In this document: piece after piece, positions 17,849 through 27,245 of the stretch
Layout: every line of letters begins with the position of its first letter
Numbering within the stretch: position 1 is the first letter of the stretch
Assembly: GCA_965371445.1 (NCBI GenBank)
Contig: CBDUYN010000033.1
Location: 1 to 64,000 of the forward strand
Direction of reading: 5' to 3'
DNA from: DASWIG01 sp965371445
Lineage (GTDB): Bacteria; Acidobacteriota; Thermoanaerobaculia; Multivoradales; J023
DNA length: 64,000 bases
Notes under the pieces: model-generated
The model's database searches: none
What the model saw: only the letters and a program-made list of their open reading frames with translations
What the model was told of the DNA's origin: nothing
Made by a program: the position numbers and the translations under genes

Positions 17849-19879
17849 CTAGGGTGCAAGGATTTCCTGGGGAGATTTCGCCTCCCACACCTCGCCGCGC
17901 TCGAATGCGGCGAGGCGGGCGCGTCCGAGCTCGACGTAGGCCCGGGCGCCGGCCGCCTCGTCCTCGGTGAGGACCTCCTTCTGGAGCTCGGCGGCCTCGT
18001 CGAAGCGTCCCGCCGCGGCGTAGGCGAGGGCGAGGGCCTGGCGCACGGCGACGTCGTCGGACTCGGCGCGCAGCCGTTCGGCGATTTGTGTCGCCAGCTC
18101 GCCGTCGCGGACGGCCGCGTCGGGCGCGGTCGCCAGGAGCCGGATCTGGAGGAGCGCGAATCCGGCGTGGCGGGAGAAGGCCTTGAGCGCCTCCTGGAGC
18201 TTGATCCGTGCCTCGCCGTAGCGCTCCGCCAGGACCAGCGCCACGATCTGGCCGCGGCGGGCCCCGTCGTGGCGCGGTGCCTCCGCGATCACCCAATCGA
18301 ACTCGTCGACAGCTTCCGTGAAGCGTCCGACGTGGCCGAGGGTCGAGGCCAGGGCGAAACGCGTCTCCAGGTCGGCGGGCCGCAGCTCCAGGGCGTCGCG
18401 AAAGCCCTTTACGGCGGCCTCGAAGTCGCCCTCGCGGGCGGCTTGGCGGGCCGCGTCGCCCGCCGCGGCGGCACGCTCGGCATCGCTCATGGGGAGGGCA
18501 ACGGCTGTGGCACGCTCGCTCGCCGCGCGCTCACTCTGGCCGAGAAAGTCGAGGGCTTCCGCGAAGCGTAGCCGCAGAGTCCGCTCCTCGGGAGCCGCCG
18601 CGACGGCGCGCTCGAAGTCGGCGACCGCCTCTTCGCCGCGTCCGAGGTTGACGAGCGCCGTCGCCCGCTTCTCCAGCACCGCCGGCGCCCACTCCGGCTC
18701 GAGCTCGATCAGGCGGTCGTATTGGGCCAAGGCCTCGTCGAAACGGCCGGCCCGCCCCAGCGCGTTGCCGGCGAGGAGCAGGATGTCGGGCTGATCGGCC
18801 ACCTCGGCGAGCGACTGGAGGTAGCGCTCCAGGATCTCCGCCTCGCGGCCCTGGAGCGCGGCGTAGCCGGCCAGGGCGCGCAGCATTCCCGCCCGCTCCG
18901 AGCGGTCTTTGTCCTCGTCGCCCGTCGTCGCTCTGAGAAGGGCCTCCTCGAACGCCTGGGTGGCGCTCTTGAGGTCCCCCATACGCTGGAGGCTCAGCCC
19001 CAGGCCACGATAGGCGCGGAAGCTCGCCGGGTCGCGCTCCAGCGCGGCCCGAAACGACGCGACGGCGTCGCCGTAGCGCCTGTCGTCCATGGCCTCGGCA
19101 CCCTGCACCATGTAGAACTGGACGCTCTCGGCCAGGCTGGCGAGCGGATTGATCAGCGGATCGACGATCCGGGTCGGCACGTCGCCGCTCCTGGCCAGAT
19201 GCTCGCGGGCCTCTTCCAGCCGTCCCAGGTTGCGGTACGACTGGGCCAGCGCGTAGTGCAGGCTGTCGGCCTGCGGCTCGAGCGCGAGGGCGCGCTCGAA
19301 GTGGCCGACCGCCGCCTCGTCGTCGCCGAGGGCGGCGGCGGCCTTGGCCAGTCCCGCGTAGGCCGCCGCGACTCCCGGGTCGCCCTCGAGGGACTTCTCG
19401 AAGGCGGCGCGGGCGTCCTCGTAGCGGGCCAGGTCGAGATGGCTGCGGCCCAGCCGCAGGACGGCGGGCAGGAAGCCCGGCTCGAGGACGAGCGATTTCT
19501 CGTAGAGCTCCACGGCCTCGGCCAGGTTGCCCCGGATCATCTCGAGGTAGCCCAGGAGATAGTGCCAGCGGTAGTCGTCGGGGGCGAGGCGCCCGGCGTT
19601 TCGAAACGAGGCGCCGGCCGGCTCGAGGAGCTCGTAGGTCATGTAGAGGAGCCCCAGGTCGGCGAAGGCCTCGGCGATCTCGGCCGGGTCGGCGTCCGCT
19701 TGCCGGAGCCGCTCGTCGAGAGCGGCCCGCTCGCGGACGAGCTGCTCGCGGACGCTCTCTTCCGCGGCGCTCAGGTCGAGCGCCGGCAAAGGCTCGACCT
19801 CAAAAGCGGCGTCTTTCCCCTCGGGTCCGGCGCAGCCGGCCAGCAGGAGCAAAAGCAGGAATCGTGCTGGGGATTTCAT
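17849..19879 (-). CDS. TPR-repeat lipoprotein
   Basis: This 676-aa protein starts MKSPARFLLLLLLAGCAG, a lipobox with Cys at residue 16. About fourteen TPR units follow across the whole length (for example WHYLLGYLEMIRGNLAEAVE and YRGLGLSLQRMGDLKSATQA). It is a membrane-anchored scaffold, probably periplasmic. Its ATG overlaps the TGA of the upstream UnbV lipoprotein (ATGA). TPR plus UnbV plus VWFA proteins in one operon suggests an envelope complex working with the divergent TonB receptor, but no substrate is visible. Confidence 0.9.
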   Translation of the reverse strand: MKSPARFLLLLLLAGCAGPEGKDAAFEVEPLPALDLSAAEESVREQLVRERAALDERLRQADADPAEIAEAFADLGLLYMTYELLEPAGASFRNAGRLAPDDYRWHYLLGYLEMIRGNLAEAVELYEKSLVLEPGFLPAVLRLGRSHLDLARYEDARAAFEKSLEGDPGVAAAYAGLAKAAAALGDDEAAVGHFERALALEPQADSLHYALAQSYRNLGRLEEAREHLARSGDVPTRIVDPLINPLASLAESVQFYMVQGAEAMDDRRYGDAVASFRAALERDPASFRAYRGLGLSLQRMGDLKSATQAFEEALLRATTGDEDKDRSERAGMLRALAGYAALQGREAEILERYLQSLAEVADQPDILLLAGNALGRAGRFDEALAQYDRLIELEPEWAPAVLEKRATALVNLGRGEEAVADFERAVAAAPEERTLRLRFAEALDFLGQSERAASERATAVALPMSDAERAAAAGDAARQAAREGDFEAAVKGFRDALELRPADLETRFALASTLGHVGRFTEAVDEFDWVIAEAPRHDGARRGQIVALVLAERYGEARIKLQEALKAFSRHAGFALLQIRLLATAPDAAVRDGELATQIAERLRAESDDVAVRQALALAYAAAGRFDEAAELQKEVLTEDEAAGARAYVELGRARLAAFERGEVWEAKSPQEILAP

Positions 19880-21633
19880 TCGGCGGTCTCCGCGAGAGCG
19901 CGTCCTTCGCCCTGGCGCAGGGTCGTGTAGCGCGCTGTCGCCACGGGAGGGAATTCTTCCACAGATCCGCCGGTCCAGCGTACCCGGACGGCCTCGATCC
20001 GCTCCTCGCTTCCCAGGGCGAAGACGAGCCGCGGATCCGACGCCGAGGCGTAGCTGCCGTCGCTCGCCACGCGGCCGTGGCGCGGCGGCCCTGCCGCGAG
20101 GACGAGCGTCACCTCAGCGCCCAGGGCGTCGCGGCCGGCTCCCTGCCCGGTCACGAGGCGTAGGCCCACCCAGCGTCCGCCCGGGGCCGCCGGATTGACC
20201 AGGAGCCGCACGGGCCCGTTGTTGTTCGCGACGAGCAGGTCGAGGTCGCCGTCGCCGTCGACGTCGCCGGCCGCCGTCCCCCGGCTCGACTCCGAGAGGG
20301 AGAAGACGGGTCCCGCCTCGCCGCTCACGTCGCGGAAGCGAGCCTCCTGGCCGGCGCCGGCGCCAAGGTTTCTGAGCAGCTGGTTGGTCTCGTGGAACGG
20401 AAAGGGATCGCCGCGGGTCACGAGCGACGCGATCGTCTGGACGGCGCCGTTGGCCACGAAAAGGTCCAGCCAGCCGTCGCCGTCGTAGTCGAGGAAAACG
20501 GTGCCGAAGCCGGTGTGGATGCGGCTCGGGCCGCCGAGCCCGGCCGCCGCGGTGGCGTCCTCGAAGAGGCCGTCGCCGCGGTTGCGGTAGAGGGTGTGGG
20601 TCTCGACCACCAGGTGGGCGAGAAAAAGGTCGGCGTCGCCGTCGCGATCGTAGTCCGCGACGCCGATGCCCATGGTCGCCTCCGACTTGCCGGCACCGTT
20701 CAGGGCCGTCCCCGAGAGGAGCCCGTCCTCGACGAAGGTGACTCGGCCGTCCACGCCGCCACCGCGGTTGCGCCACAGGTGGTTGGGACCGGCGTCGTTG
20801 CCGACGTAGAGGTCGACGGCGCCGTCCGCGTCGAGGTCGACGGCGACGGCGCCCAGGGCGCGGCCGGGCTCGGCGACGACGAGGCCGGCGGCCTCGGTCA
20901 CGTCCTCGAAAGTCCCGTCGCCGCGATTGTGTAGCAGCCGGTCCGCTTCGCCCGGGAACAAAACGGCGCCACAGTAGTCGAGGCCGCCGCTCGGGTTGAC
21001 ACAGCGCCGGGCGTCCGTCGTGTGGTCGTAGACGAGATAGTTGCCGACAAAAAGGTCGAGCCAGCCGTCGCCGTCGAAGTCGAAAAAGGTCGCCGGCACG
21101 CTCCAGCGCTCGTCGCCGGCGCCGGCGATTGCGGTCACGTCTTCGAAGGTGCCGTCGCCGCGGTTCCTCAGCAGCCGGTTGGGACCGAAGTTGGTGACGT
21201 AGAGGTCGACCCGGCCGTCGTTGTCGTAGTCCCCCGTCGCCACGCCCATGCCGTAGCCCGTGCCCACGTCCCCGCTTCGTGCCGTCACGTCGACGAAGCG
21301 CGGCTCGCCGCCCGGAACGGTTTCGTTGCGGAAAAGCCGGTCGGTGCGCACCGGTGTGGACGCCGGGGCGAGCTGGGTGCCCTGGACAAGGTAGACGTCG
21401 AGGTCGCCGTCGCCGTCCGCGTCGAAGAGGGCGGCGCCAGGGCCCATGAGCACCGCCATGTGGTACTCGCCGAACATGCCGTTGTGGTGAACGAAGTCGA
21501 GGCCTGACGCGGCGGTGGCGTCGACGAAGAGCTCGGTTCGTCTCTCGGGCTCGGGAGCGGAGACCGGAGCCTCGTCGGGGACGCCGCAGCCGGCGAGGAA
21601 GAGGAAGGCGAACAGAGCTCGGAATGTGCTCAG
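19876..21633 (-). CDS. FG-GAP/VCBS and ASPIC/UnbV lipoprotein with a CTG start
   Basis: The first in-frame ATG is at 21477, but open frame upstream encodes STFRALFAFLFLAGC, a lipoprotein signal, then TELFVDATAASGLDFVHHNG, which aligns with the N-terminus of the neighbouring paralogue. The only plausible start is CTG at 21633, overlapping the upstream stop as CTGA and preceded by AAGGGGAGGG. The protein is then 585 aa: lipobox, six or more calcium-type FG-GAP repeats (ALFDADGDGDLDVYLVQG), and a C-terminal ASPIC/UnbV domain (WVGLRLVTGQGAGRDALGAE). It is probably a beta-propeller on the outer face of the cell. Confidence 0.85.
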   Translation of the reverse strand: MSTFRALFAFLFLAGCGVPDEAPVSAPEPERRTELFVDATAASGLDFVHHNGMFGEYHMAVLMGPGAALFDADGDGDLDVYLVQGTQLAPASTPVRTDRLFRNETVPGGEPRFVDVTARSGDVGTGYGMGVATGDYDNDGRVDLYVTNFGPNRLLRNRGDGTFEDVTAIAGAGDERWSVPATFFDFDGDGWLDLFVGNYLVYDHTTDARRCVNPSGGLDYCGAVLFPGEADRLLHNRGDGTFEDVTEAAGLVVAEPGRALGAVAVDLDADGAVDLYVGNDAGPNHLWRNRGGGVDGRVTFVEDGLLSGTALNGAGKSEATMGIGVADYDRDGDADLFLAHLVVETHTLYRNRGDGLFEDATAAAGLGGPSRIHTGFGTVFLDYDGDGWLDLFVANGAVQTIASLVTRGDPFPFHETNQLLRNLGAGAGQEARFRDVSGEAGPVFSLSESSRGTAAGDVDGDGDLDLLVANNNGPVRLLVNPAAPGGRWVGLRLVTGQGAGRDALGAEVTLVLAAGPPRHGRVASDGSYASASDPRLVFALGSEERIEAVRVRWTGGSVEEFPPVATARYTTLRQGEGRALAETAE

Positions 21634-23465
21634 CGCGATCCCTCCCCTTGACGAAGCGTCTGGTAACGCCCCGCCTCGATGCCCGTGAATTCCTCCGTCA
21701 GCCCATCCGGCCAGACGACACGCACTCCATCGACTTCAGGATCCTCGCCGAGCCCGAAGAGGACCCGAGGATCGCTCGCGGCGGCATAGCTTCCGTCTGT
21801 CCGAACGCGCCGCCACATCACCGGGCTCCCACCGCGCACCAAGGCCACGTTAGCTCCCAAGGCGTCCCGCGGCGGATCCCCGGTGACGAGCCGCAGGCCG
21901 AGCCAGGACCGGTCTTGCCCCACCTGGTTCACGAGGAGCCGGGCGGGCGCCGCGACGTTCATGACCAAGACGTCGATGTCCCCGTCGTCGTCGACGTCGC
22001 CGAAAGCGGCGCTGCGGCTCACCTCGGAGAGCTCGAAGACTGGCCCCGCCTCGGCGGTCGTCTCGGCGAAGCGTCCGCCGCCCAGGTTGTGGAAGAGCTG
22101 GTTCGTCTGGTGGAGGGGAAAAGGGTCGCCCGCCGCGACGAGCTCCGGGATCAGGACGACGGCGCCCGAGGCCACGAAGAGGTCGAGCCAGCCGTCGTTG
22201 TCGTAGTCGAGGAATCCCATCCCGAACGACGTGAAGGGCAGGCTCGGCGGCCCGAGGCCGGAGGCGGCGGTCCTGTCGGTGAAAAGCCCCCGGCCGTCAC
22301 CTACGTAGAGGGTGTTGCTCTCCTTGACGAGGTGGGCGAGGACGAAGTCGAGGTCGCCGTCGTTGTCGACGTCGCCGGCGTCGACCCCCATCGACGCCTC
22401 GGCCTTGCCGTGGCCGTTCAAGGCGCAGCCGGCGAGCATCGCGTCGTCATAGAAGCTCACCCAGCCGCCGTCTCCGGGGCCCTGGTTGAGCCACAGGTGG
22501 TTGACCTCGCCGTCGTTCGCCACGTAGAGGTCGGGGAGGCCGTCGCCGTTGAAGTCGCCGGCCACCACCCCCAGGGCTGGACGCGGCGGCGCCGAGCCGA
22601 GGCCGGAGACCTCGGTGACGTCCTCGAACGTGACTCGGCCGTCCGCGCCGCCGCCCCGGTTGCGGTAGAGGCGGTCGCCGCGCGACGGGTAGGCCCCCGG
22701 CCCGCAGTAGTCCGGCGCTCCGGAGAGGCTCAGGCAGCCGGGCTCGTTCTCCGGGAAGTAGTCGCTGTAGTTGCCGACGAAGAGATCGAGCCAGCCGTCG
22801 CGGTCGAGGTCGACGAAGGTCGCCGTCGAGCCGGGACCGGGGTCGCCCACGCCGGCGCGTTCGGTGACGTCCTCGAAGGTGACTCGGCCGTCCACGCCGC
22901 CGCCCCGGTTGCGCAGGAGCTGGTTCGGTCCCAGGTTCAAGACGTAGAGGTCGACCGCGCCGTCGTTGTCGAAGTCCCCGGTGGCAACGGCGCAGCCGTA
23001 GCCCGGCGCCGTGGCGCCCATCGTGGCGGTGACGTCGGTAAAAGCGAGCGTCCCGCTCTCGGCGAGCTCGTTGCGGTAGAGGCGGTCCACCACCGGCGGG
23101 GGGTGGTGGAGGGGGAGGAGCGCGTCGTCGTTCGTCTTGCCCACGCCGAGCATGCGGCCCTGGAGCAGGTAGGCGTCGAGGTCGCCGTCGCCGTCGGCGT
23201 CGAAGAGCGCGCCGCCGCTGCAGGTGATCTCCGCCAGGTAGAGCTCGCCCAGCATGCCGTTCCAGTGCACGAAGGAGAGGCCAACCTCCTCGGCCTCGTC
23301 GGTGAAGACCACGCCTCCCGCCTCCGCCACCTCGCCAGGCCTCGCCGTCTCCGGCGCCTCCGTCTTGGCTCTGGGAGCATCGTCCCCGCAGGCGGCGAGC
23401 GCCGCCGCCAGCGCCGCGGCCCCCAGGAGGACGGAGACCGGATACAGTTCCTTGGAGTGGTTCAT
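21630..23465 (-). CDS. FG-GAP/VCBS and ASPIC/UnbV lipoprotein
   Basis: This 611-aa protein has a lipoprotein signal (VSVLLGAAALAAALAAC, lipobox LAAC). It contains integrin-like FG-GAP/VCBS repeats with DxDGDGxxD calcium loops (ALFDADGDGDLDAYLLQG, FDNDGAVDLYVLNLG) and a C-terminal ASPIC/UnbV domain starting WLGLRLVTGDPPRDALGANV. It is paralogous to the next gene and to the protein at 36071, and is the first gene of a four-gene operon. It is predicted to be a surface or periplasmic beta-propeller; the function of the UnbV domain is not established. Confidence 0.9.
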   Translation of the reverse strand: MNHSKELYPVSVLLGAAALAAALAACGDDAPRAKTEAPETARPGEVAEAGGVVFTDEAEEVGLSFVHWNGMLGELYLAEITCSGGALFDADGDGDLDAYLLQGRMLGVGKTNDDALLPLHHPPPVVDRLYRNELAESGTLAFTDVTATMGATAPGYGCAVATGDFDNDGAVDLYVLNLGPNQLLRNRGGGVDGRVTFEDVTERAGVGDPGPGSTATFVDLDRDGWLDLFVGNYSDYFPENEPGCLSLSGAPDYCGPGAYPSRGDRLYRNRGGGADGRVTFEDVTEVSGLGSAPPRPALGVVAGDFNGDGLPDLYVANDGEVNHLWLNQGPGDGGWVSFYDDAMLAGCALNGHGKAEASMGVDAGDVDNDGDLDFVLAHLVKESNTLYVGDGRGLFTDRTAASGLGPPSLPFTSFGMGFLDYDNDGWLDLFVASGAVVLIPELVAAGDPFPLHQTNQLFHNLGGGRFAETTAEAGPVFELSEVSRSAAFGDVDDDGDIDVLVMNVAAPARLLVNQVGQDRSWLGLRLVTGDPPRDALGANVALVRGGSPVMWRRVRTDGSYAAASDPRVLFGLGEDPEVDGVRVVWPDGLTEEFTGIEAGRYQTLRQGEGSR

Positions 23466-23548
23466 TATTTTGAATCCAATCTGCCGATCCCCGGTTCCCG
23501 GTGCCGCGGGTCTACGCGGCTCCGGACGGCCCGCCGGAATGTGCGTGC

Positions 23549-23566
23549 ATGGTATAACCTTTGCAG
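23549..23566 (+). promoter_or_regulatory. candidate promoter of the TonB receptor gene
   Basis: ATGGTATAACCTTTGCAG contains TATAAC, a usable -10 box for sigma-70. It also has GG-N10-GC spacing (TGGTAT-N5-TTGCA), which is acceptable for sigma-54. The two readings cannot be separated by eye. The element lies about 125 nt before the receptor start and in the divergent gap with the UnbV operon. Confidence 0.35.
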
Positions 23567-23688
23567 TAAACTAGAGACTCTCATCTCTCGGTGCGCAAGC
23601 TTCGAAGCCACCGATTCGACGGGGCCATGTGCCATTCCCAAAACCAAGCTTCCCGCGTCTTGCGGGGGGTGACCTCAAGGAGCGAAGA

Positions 23689-26667
23689 ATGAAGACAGGG
23701 ACCACTCTACTCCGGGTCTGCGGGGCGATCGCCGTGCTCTTGCTGGCGGCGCCGCTCGCGGCCCAGAACCCGACGGGTGAGCTGATGGGCCGGGTGACCG
23801 ACTCGACGGGCGGCACGCTGCCGGGCGTCACGGTGACGGTGACGTCGCCGGCGCTTCAGGGTTCGCGAACGGCGACGACGAGCGGCAACGGCGACTACAA
23901 GATCCCGTTCCTGCCGCCGGGCCTCTACCAGGTGACCTACCAGCTCGACGGCTTCCAGACGACCGTGCGAGAGGTCAAGCTCTCGGCCGCGCAGACCACG
24001 CCGTCGAACGTCCGGATGCAGATCGGCGAGCTGACCGAGGAGATCGTCGTGACCTCGCAGCAGGCGGTGATCTCGGAGACCCTGACCGTCGCCACGACGA
24101 TCACCCACGACGAGATCGAGAACCTCCCGATCTCGCGCGACCTCTCGAACGCCGTGCGCCTGGCGCCCGGTGTCACCAACTCGGGCTTCCGGTCCTCGAC
24201 GCCGGTCATGGCCGGCGCGCCGAGCTTCGAGAACCTCTACATGATCAACGGCGTGGTGATCAACGAGAACGTGCGCGCCGAGATCCTGAACCTCTTCATT
24301 GAGGACGCGGTCCTGGAGACCACGACCTCGATCTCCGGCATCTCGGCCGAGTACGGCCGCTTCACCGGCGGCGTGGTCAACGCGATCACCAAGTCGGGCG
24401 GCAACCGCTTCGACGGCTCGATCCGGGTGAACCTGACCAACGACGACTGGGAATCGAGGACGCCTCTCACGACCGGAGAAAAGGTCGACGACATCAGCGA
24501 GGTCTACGAGGGCACCCTCGGCGGCTACTTCATGAAGGACCACCTGTGGTTTTTCGGCGCCGGCCGCGACCGCTCGACCTCGGGCTCGTTGCAGACCAAC
24601 TTCACCAACATCCAGTACCCGATCACCGACGAGGAGACCCGCACGGAGCTCAAGCTGACGATCTCGCCGGCGATGAACCACACGGTCATCGGCTCGTACC
24701 TGGAGATCGACCGCACGCGGACGAACACCGACTTCGGGACCATCCTCGACCTGCGGAGCTTGAATCCCAACCGTGGCGACCCCCAGGAGATCAAGTCGAT
24801 CAACTACACGGGCGTTTTGGGCTCGAACTTTTTCGTCGAGGGCCAGTGGTCGCAGCGTGACTTCATCATCGGTGCCGGCTCCGGCGGTCCCATGGACCTG
24901 ATCGACGGGACCCTGATCCGCACCCGCAACGAAGGCTTCCGCTACTGGGCGGCGACGTTCTGCGGTGAGTGCGACGACGAGCAGCGCGACAACGAGAACC
25001 TTCTCGTCAAGGGCTCCTACTTCCTGTCCACCGAGGGCTCGGGCAGCCACGACCTGGTGTTCGGCTACGACACCTTCGAGGACATTCGGTTCGTGGTCAA
25101 CCACCAGACGGGCAGCGACTTCACGGTCTACGGCTCGGACGTGCTCCGCGACGGCTCCGGCGATCCGATCATCGACCCGGCCTCCGGCAGCGCCGTGCCG
25201 ATCTTCGACCCGAGCGCCGCCAGCGTGCCGTGGGTCCGCTGGTTCGCGGTCTTCAACGAGGACCTGGCGCAGCCGACCTCGTTTGTGACCAATTCCTTCT
25301 ACGTCAACGACTCGTGGCAAATGAACGACCGTTGGAGCTTCAACATCGGCGTGAGATACGACGAGAACGACGGCGTCGACTCCTCGGGGACCAAGGTCGC
25401 CGACGACAGCAAGTTCGCGCCGCGCCTCGGCGCGTCCTGGGACGTGAAGGGCGACGGCGACCTGGTGGTGCGGGCGAGCTACGCCACCTACGTGGCGGGC
25501 TTGAACCAGCAGGCCGACCAGGCCTCCCCGGGCGGCGCCATCGGCTCGTTGCGCTACGACTACGCCGGGGCGCCGATCAACGTCGGCTGCACGCTGGGCG
25601 TCGACTGCCTGACGGCCGACGAGGTGCTGCGTCAGGTCTTCGCCTGGTACGAGTCGGTGGGCGGCGTTTTTGACCTGGCGCTGCTCGACCCCAACGCCCC
25701 GATCGTCCAGTTCCAGAACCAGAACAGCGTCCCGGGCGCGACGTCGCAGATCCAGGGCGGCGTCAAGTCGCCAGGGGTCGACGAGCTCAGCTTCGGCATC
25801 AGCAAGCGTCTCGGCTCCCGGGGCCTCTTCCGGGCCGACGTCGTGCTGCGGGAGTGGAGCGACTTCTACGGTGCGAAGACCGACATCGACACCGGACAGG
25901 TCGACACGACCACCGGACCGGCCGACGTGACGCTGCTCGGCAACTTCGACGACGGCATCACGCGCGAATATGTCGGGGTGATGACGCAGTTCCGCTATCG
26001 CCTCACCGACCGGTTGAACGTCGCCGCGAACTACACCTGGTCGGACCTCGATGGCAACGAAGTCAACGAGTCCTCCAACAGCGCCGCCAACTACTCTGGG
26101 ATCAACAGCTACCCGCAGTACAGGGAGGCGTCCTGGAACTTCCCGACCGGTCCGTTGCCCTCCGACCAGACGCACACTCTGCGGGCCTGGGCGGGCTACG
26201 ACATCATCGACTCGGACCACCACAAGCTGAACGTCACCTGGATGGAGAATTTCTTCTCCGGCAATCCCTACAACGCGACGTTCTCGTTCGACCCGAGGCC
26301 CTTCGTGGACAACCCGGGCTTCGCCGACCCGCCGTCGTCCTTGACCTACTTCACGGACGGCCGTGGTGCGCTCACGACCGACGACGTCCACCGCACGGAC
26401 CTGTCGCTGAACTACTCGTTCTACGTCAACGCTGGGAACCGGCGCCTGGAGGTCTTCATTCAGCCGGAGGTCCTGAACCTCTTCAACGAGGACGCGGTCG
26501 ACAACCCCAACACCAGCACCCGGTTGCTGCAGGCCTTCAACCCCTTCACCGAGACGCCGGTGGAGGGAGTCAACTGGGAGAAGCGCTCCACCTTCGGTAC
26601 GCCGACGAGCGAATCCAGCTTCCAGTCGCCGCGGGTCTTCCGCTTCTCGGTAGGCTTCCGGTTCTAG
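23689..26667 (+). CDS. TonB-dependent receptor with carboxypeptidase-regulatory N-terminal domain
   Basis: This 992-aa outer-membrane protein starts at ATG 23689 with AAGGAG 6 nt upstream. A signal peptide (AIAVLLLAAPLAAQ) is followed by a carboxypeptidase-regulatory-like beta-sandwich (GELMGRVTDSTGGTLPGVTVTV), then the plug domain (VTSQQAVISETLTVATTI, NAVRLAPGVTNSG, GGVVNAITKSGGN), then the 22-strand barrel ending VFRFSVGFRF with terminal Phe. This is the Acidobacteriota/Bacteroidota-like oligomer-uptake type. No classical TonB box was identified. It is divergent from the UnbV/TPR/VWFA operon, which could supply accessory surface proteins. Confidence 0.93.
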   Translation: MKTGTTLLRVCGAIAVLLLAAPLAAQNPTGELMGRVTDSTGGTLPGVTVTVTSPALQGSRTATTSGNGDYKIPFLPPGLYQVTYQLDGFQTTVREVKLSAAQTTPSNVRMQIGELTEEIVVTSQQAVISETLTVATTITHDEIENLPISRDLSNAVRLAPGVTNSGFRSSTPVMAGAPSFENLYMINGVVINENVRAEILNLFIEDAVLETTTSISGISAEYGRFTGGVVNAITKSGGNRFDGSIRVNLTNDDWESRTPLTTGEKVDDISEVYEGTLGGYFMKDHLWFFGAGRDRSTSGSLQTNFTNIQYPITDEETRTELKLTISPAMNHTVIGSYLEIDRTRTNTDFGTILDLRSLNPNRGDPQEIKSINYTGVLGSNFFVEGQWSQRDFIIGAGSGGPMDLIDGTLIRTRNEGFRYWAATFCGECDDEQRDNENLLVKGSYFLSTEGSGSHDLVFGYDTFEDIRFVVNHQTGSDFTVYGSDVLRDGSGDPIIDPASGSAVPIFDPSAASVPWVRWFAVFNEDLAQPTSFVTNSFYVNDSWQMNDRWSFNIGVRYDENDGVDSSGTKVADDSKFAPRLGASWDVKGDGDLVVRASYATYVAGLNQQADQASPGGAIGSLRYDYAGAPINVGCTLGVDCLTADEVLRQVFAWYESVGGVFDLALLDPNAPIVQFQNQNSVPGATSQIQGGVKSPGVDELSFGISKRLGSRGLFRADVVLREWSDFYGAKTDIDTGQVDTTTGPADVTLLGNFDDGITREYVGVMTQFRYRLTDRLNVAANYTWSDLDGNEVNESSNSAANYSGINSYPQYREASWNFPTGPLPSDQTHTLRAWAGYDIIDSDHHKLNVTWMENFFSGNPYNATFSFDPRPFVDNPGFADPPSSLTYFTDGRGALTTDDVHRTDLSLNYSFYVNAGNRRLEVFIQPEVLNLFNEDAVDNPNTSTRLLQAFNPFTETPVEGVNWEKRSTFGTPTSESSFQSPRVFRFSVGFRF

Positions 26668-26690
26668 GATTCGGAGCTCGCTCCGAACGA

Positions 26691-26720
26691 AAGGCCCCGG
26701 TTCGCCGGGGCCTTTTTTGT
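26691..26720 (+). terminator. intrinsic terminator of the TonB receptor
   Basis: AAGGCCCCGG-TTCG-CCGGGGCCTT followed by TTTT is a textbook Rho-independent terminator with a stable UUCG tetraloop, 23 nt after the stop codon. Confidence 0.93.
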
Positions 26721-26740
26721 GGCGCCTGCCGGCCCGAGCC

Positions 26741-26772
26741 GTTTCCCGGGGTTGAAACCCCGGGCTATACGC
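26741..26772 (+). repeat. short GGGCTA-type repeat, left flank of the island
   Basis: GGGGTTGAAACCCCGGGCTA at 26749-26768, preceded by CCC, contains a GGGGTT/AACCCC palindrome. It is a close direct copy of GGGTTGAATCCCCGGGCTAC at 32379-32398, about 5.6 kb away. Such GGGCTA elements are frequent intergenic repeats in related genomes. Confidence 0.7.
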
Positions 26773-26804
26773 TTGGGTCCCTCCGGGACCGAAGATCGTC
26801 AACT

Positions 26805-26971
26805 CGAGACTTTTACCACGGGCTGCTAGGTATCTGCCGAGGCTCTTCTCCTGCGGCTGTGCCTTGCCTCTCTCCCAGTTGCTAATGGTTGTCTTAGCAA
26901 GTCTGCTTCTCTGCGCCGCCGTCCAGGTGGTCTCGTAGGAGACGAAGGGCTCGTCCTGCGGGGTTGGTCAT
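26805..26971 (-). pseudogene. disrupted XRE-family HTH gene
   Basis: An ATG at 26971 opens MTNPAGRALRLLRDHLDGG and stops after six more codons. In the next frame the sequence continues LAKTTISNWERGKAQPQEKS and LGRYLAARGKSLEL, a clear XRE recognition helix and following helices. The part of helix 2 that should link them is missing or scrambled. The frame then runs without a stop into the left-flank repeat. I read it as an XRE regulator broken by a small indel and truncated at its 3' end. It lies 12 nt after the 65-aa gene, so it was probably in the same operon. Confidence 0.65.
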
Positions 26972-26983
26972 AACAATGGCCTC

Positions 26984-27181
26984 TTATTGTCCGTGCTTGA
27001 TGGCTGCCAGTTCCGTCTCTACACGCGTGAGTCGCTCATCGAAGCTGAGGGAGTTGTCGTCCGGGAGGCCGAGTTTTTTCTCCAAGGTTCTAATGCGTAC
27101 CGTTGTGTCTGCCGTCATCATCGTCATGCCGGCGGCAAGGGCCTCACGTTCTAACTGACTTAGCCTATCAAGTTTTTTCAT
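26984..27181 (-). CDS. small coiled-coil protein of unknown function
   Basis: This 65-aa protein starts at ATG 27181 behind AAGGA at 6 nt. It is highly charged and helical, with heptad-like spacing: LSQLEREALAAGMTMM, then VRIRTLEKKLGLPDDN and LTRVETELAAIKHG. The form resembles the oligomerisation segment of a small regulator. It precedes the broken XRE gene. A longer frame to 27472 covers the hairpin region and is not supported. I do not recognise the family. Confidence 0.65.
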   Translation of the reverse strand: MKKLDRLSQLEREALAAGMTMMTADTTVRIRTLEKKLGLPDDNSLSFDERLTRVETELAAIKHGQ

Positions 27182-27245
27182 CTGGTTTCCTTGGAGTTCA
27201 GGTGCTGCGCTTGACTGAGGAGACGTTAGCTGCAAAGGAAAAAAG

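Noticed and set aside
23707..26802. Minus-strand frame of 1031 codons antisense to the TonB receptor
   Set aside because: It is an Arg/Val-rich shadow with no domain, whereas the sense strand encodes plug and barrel motifs and a signal peptide.
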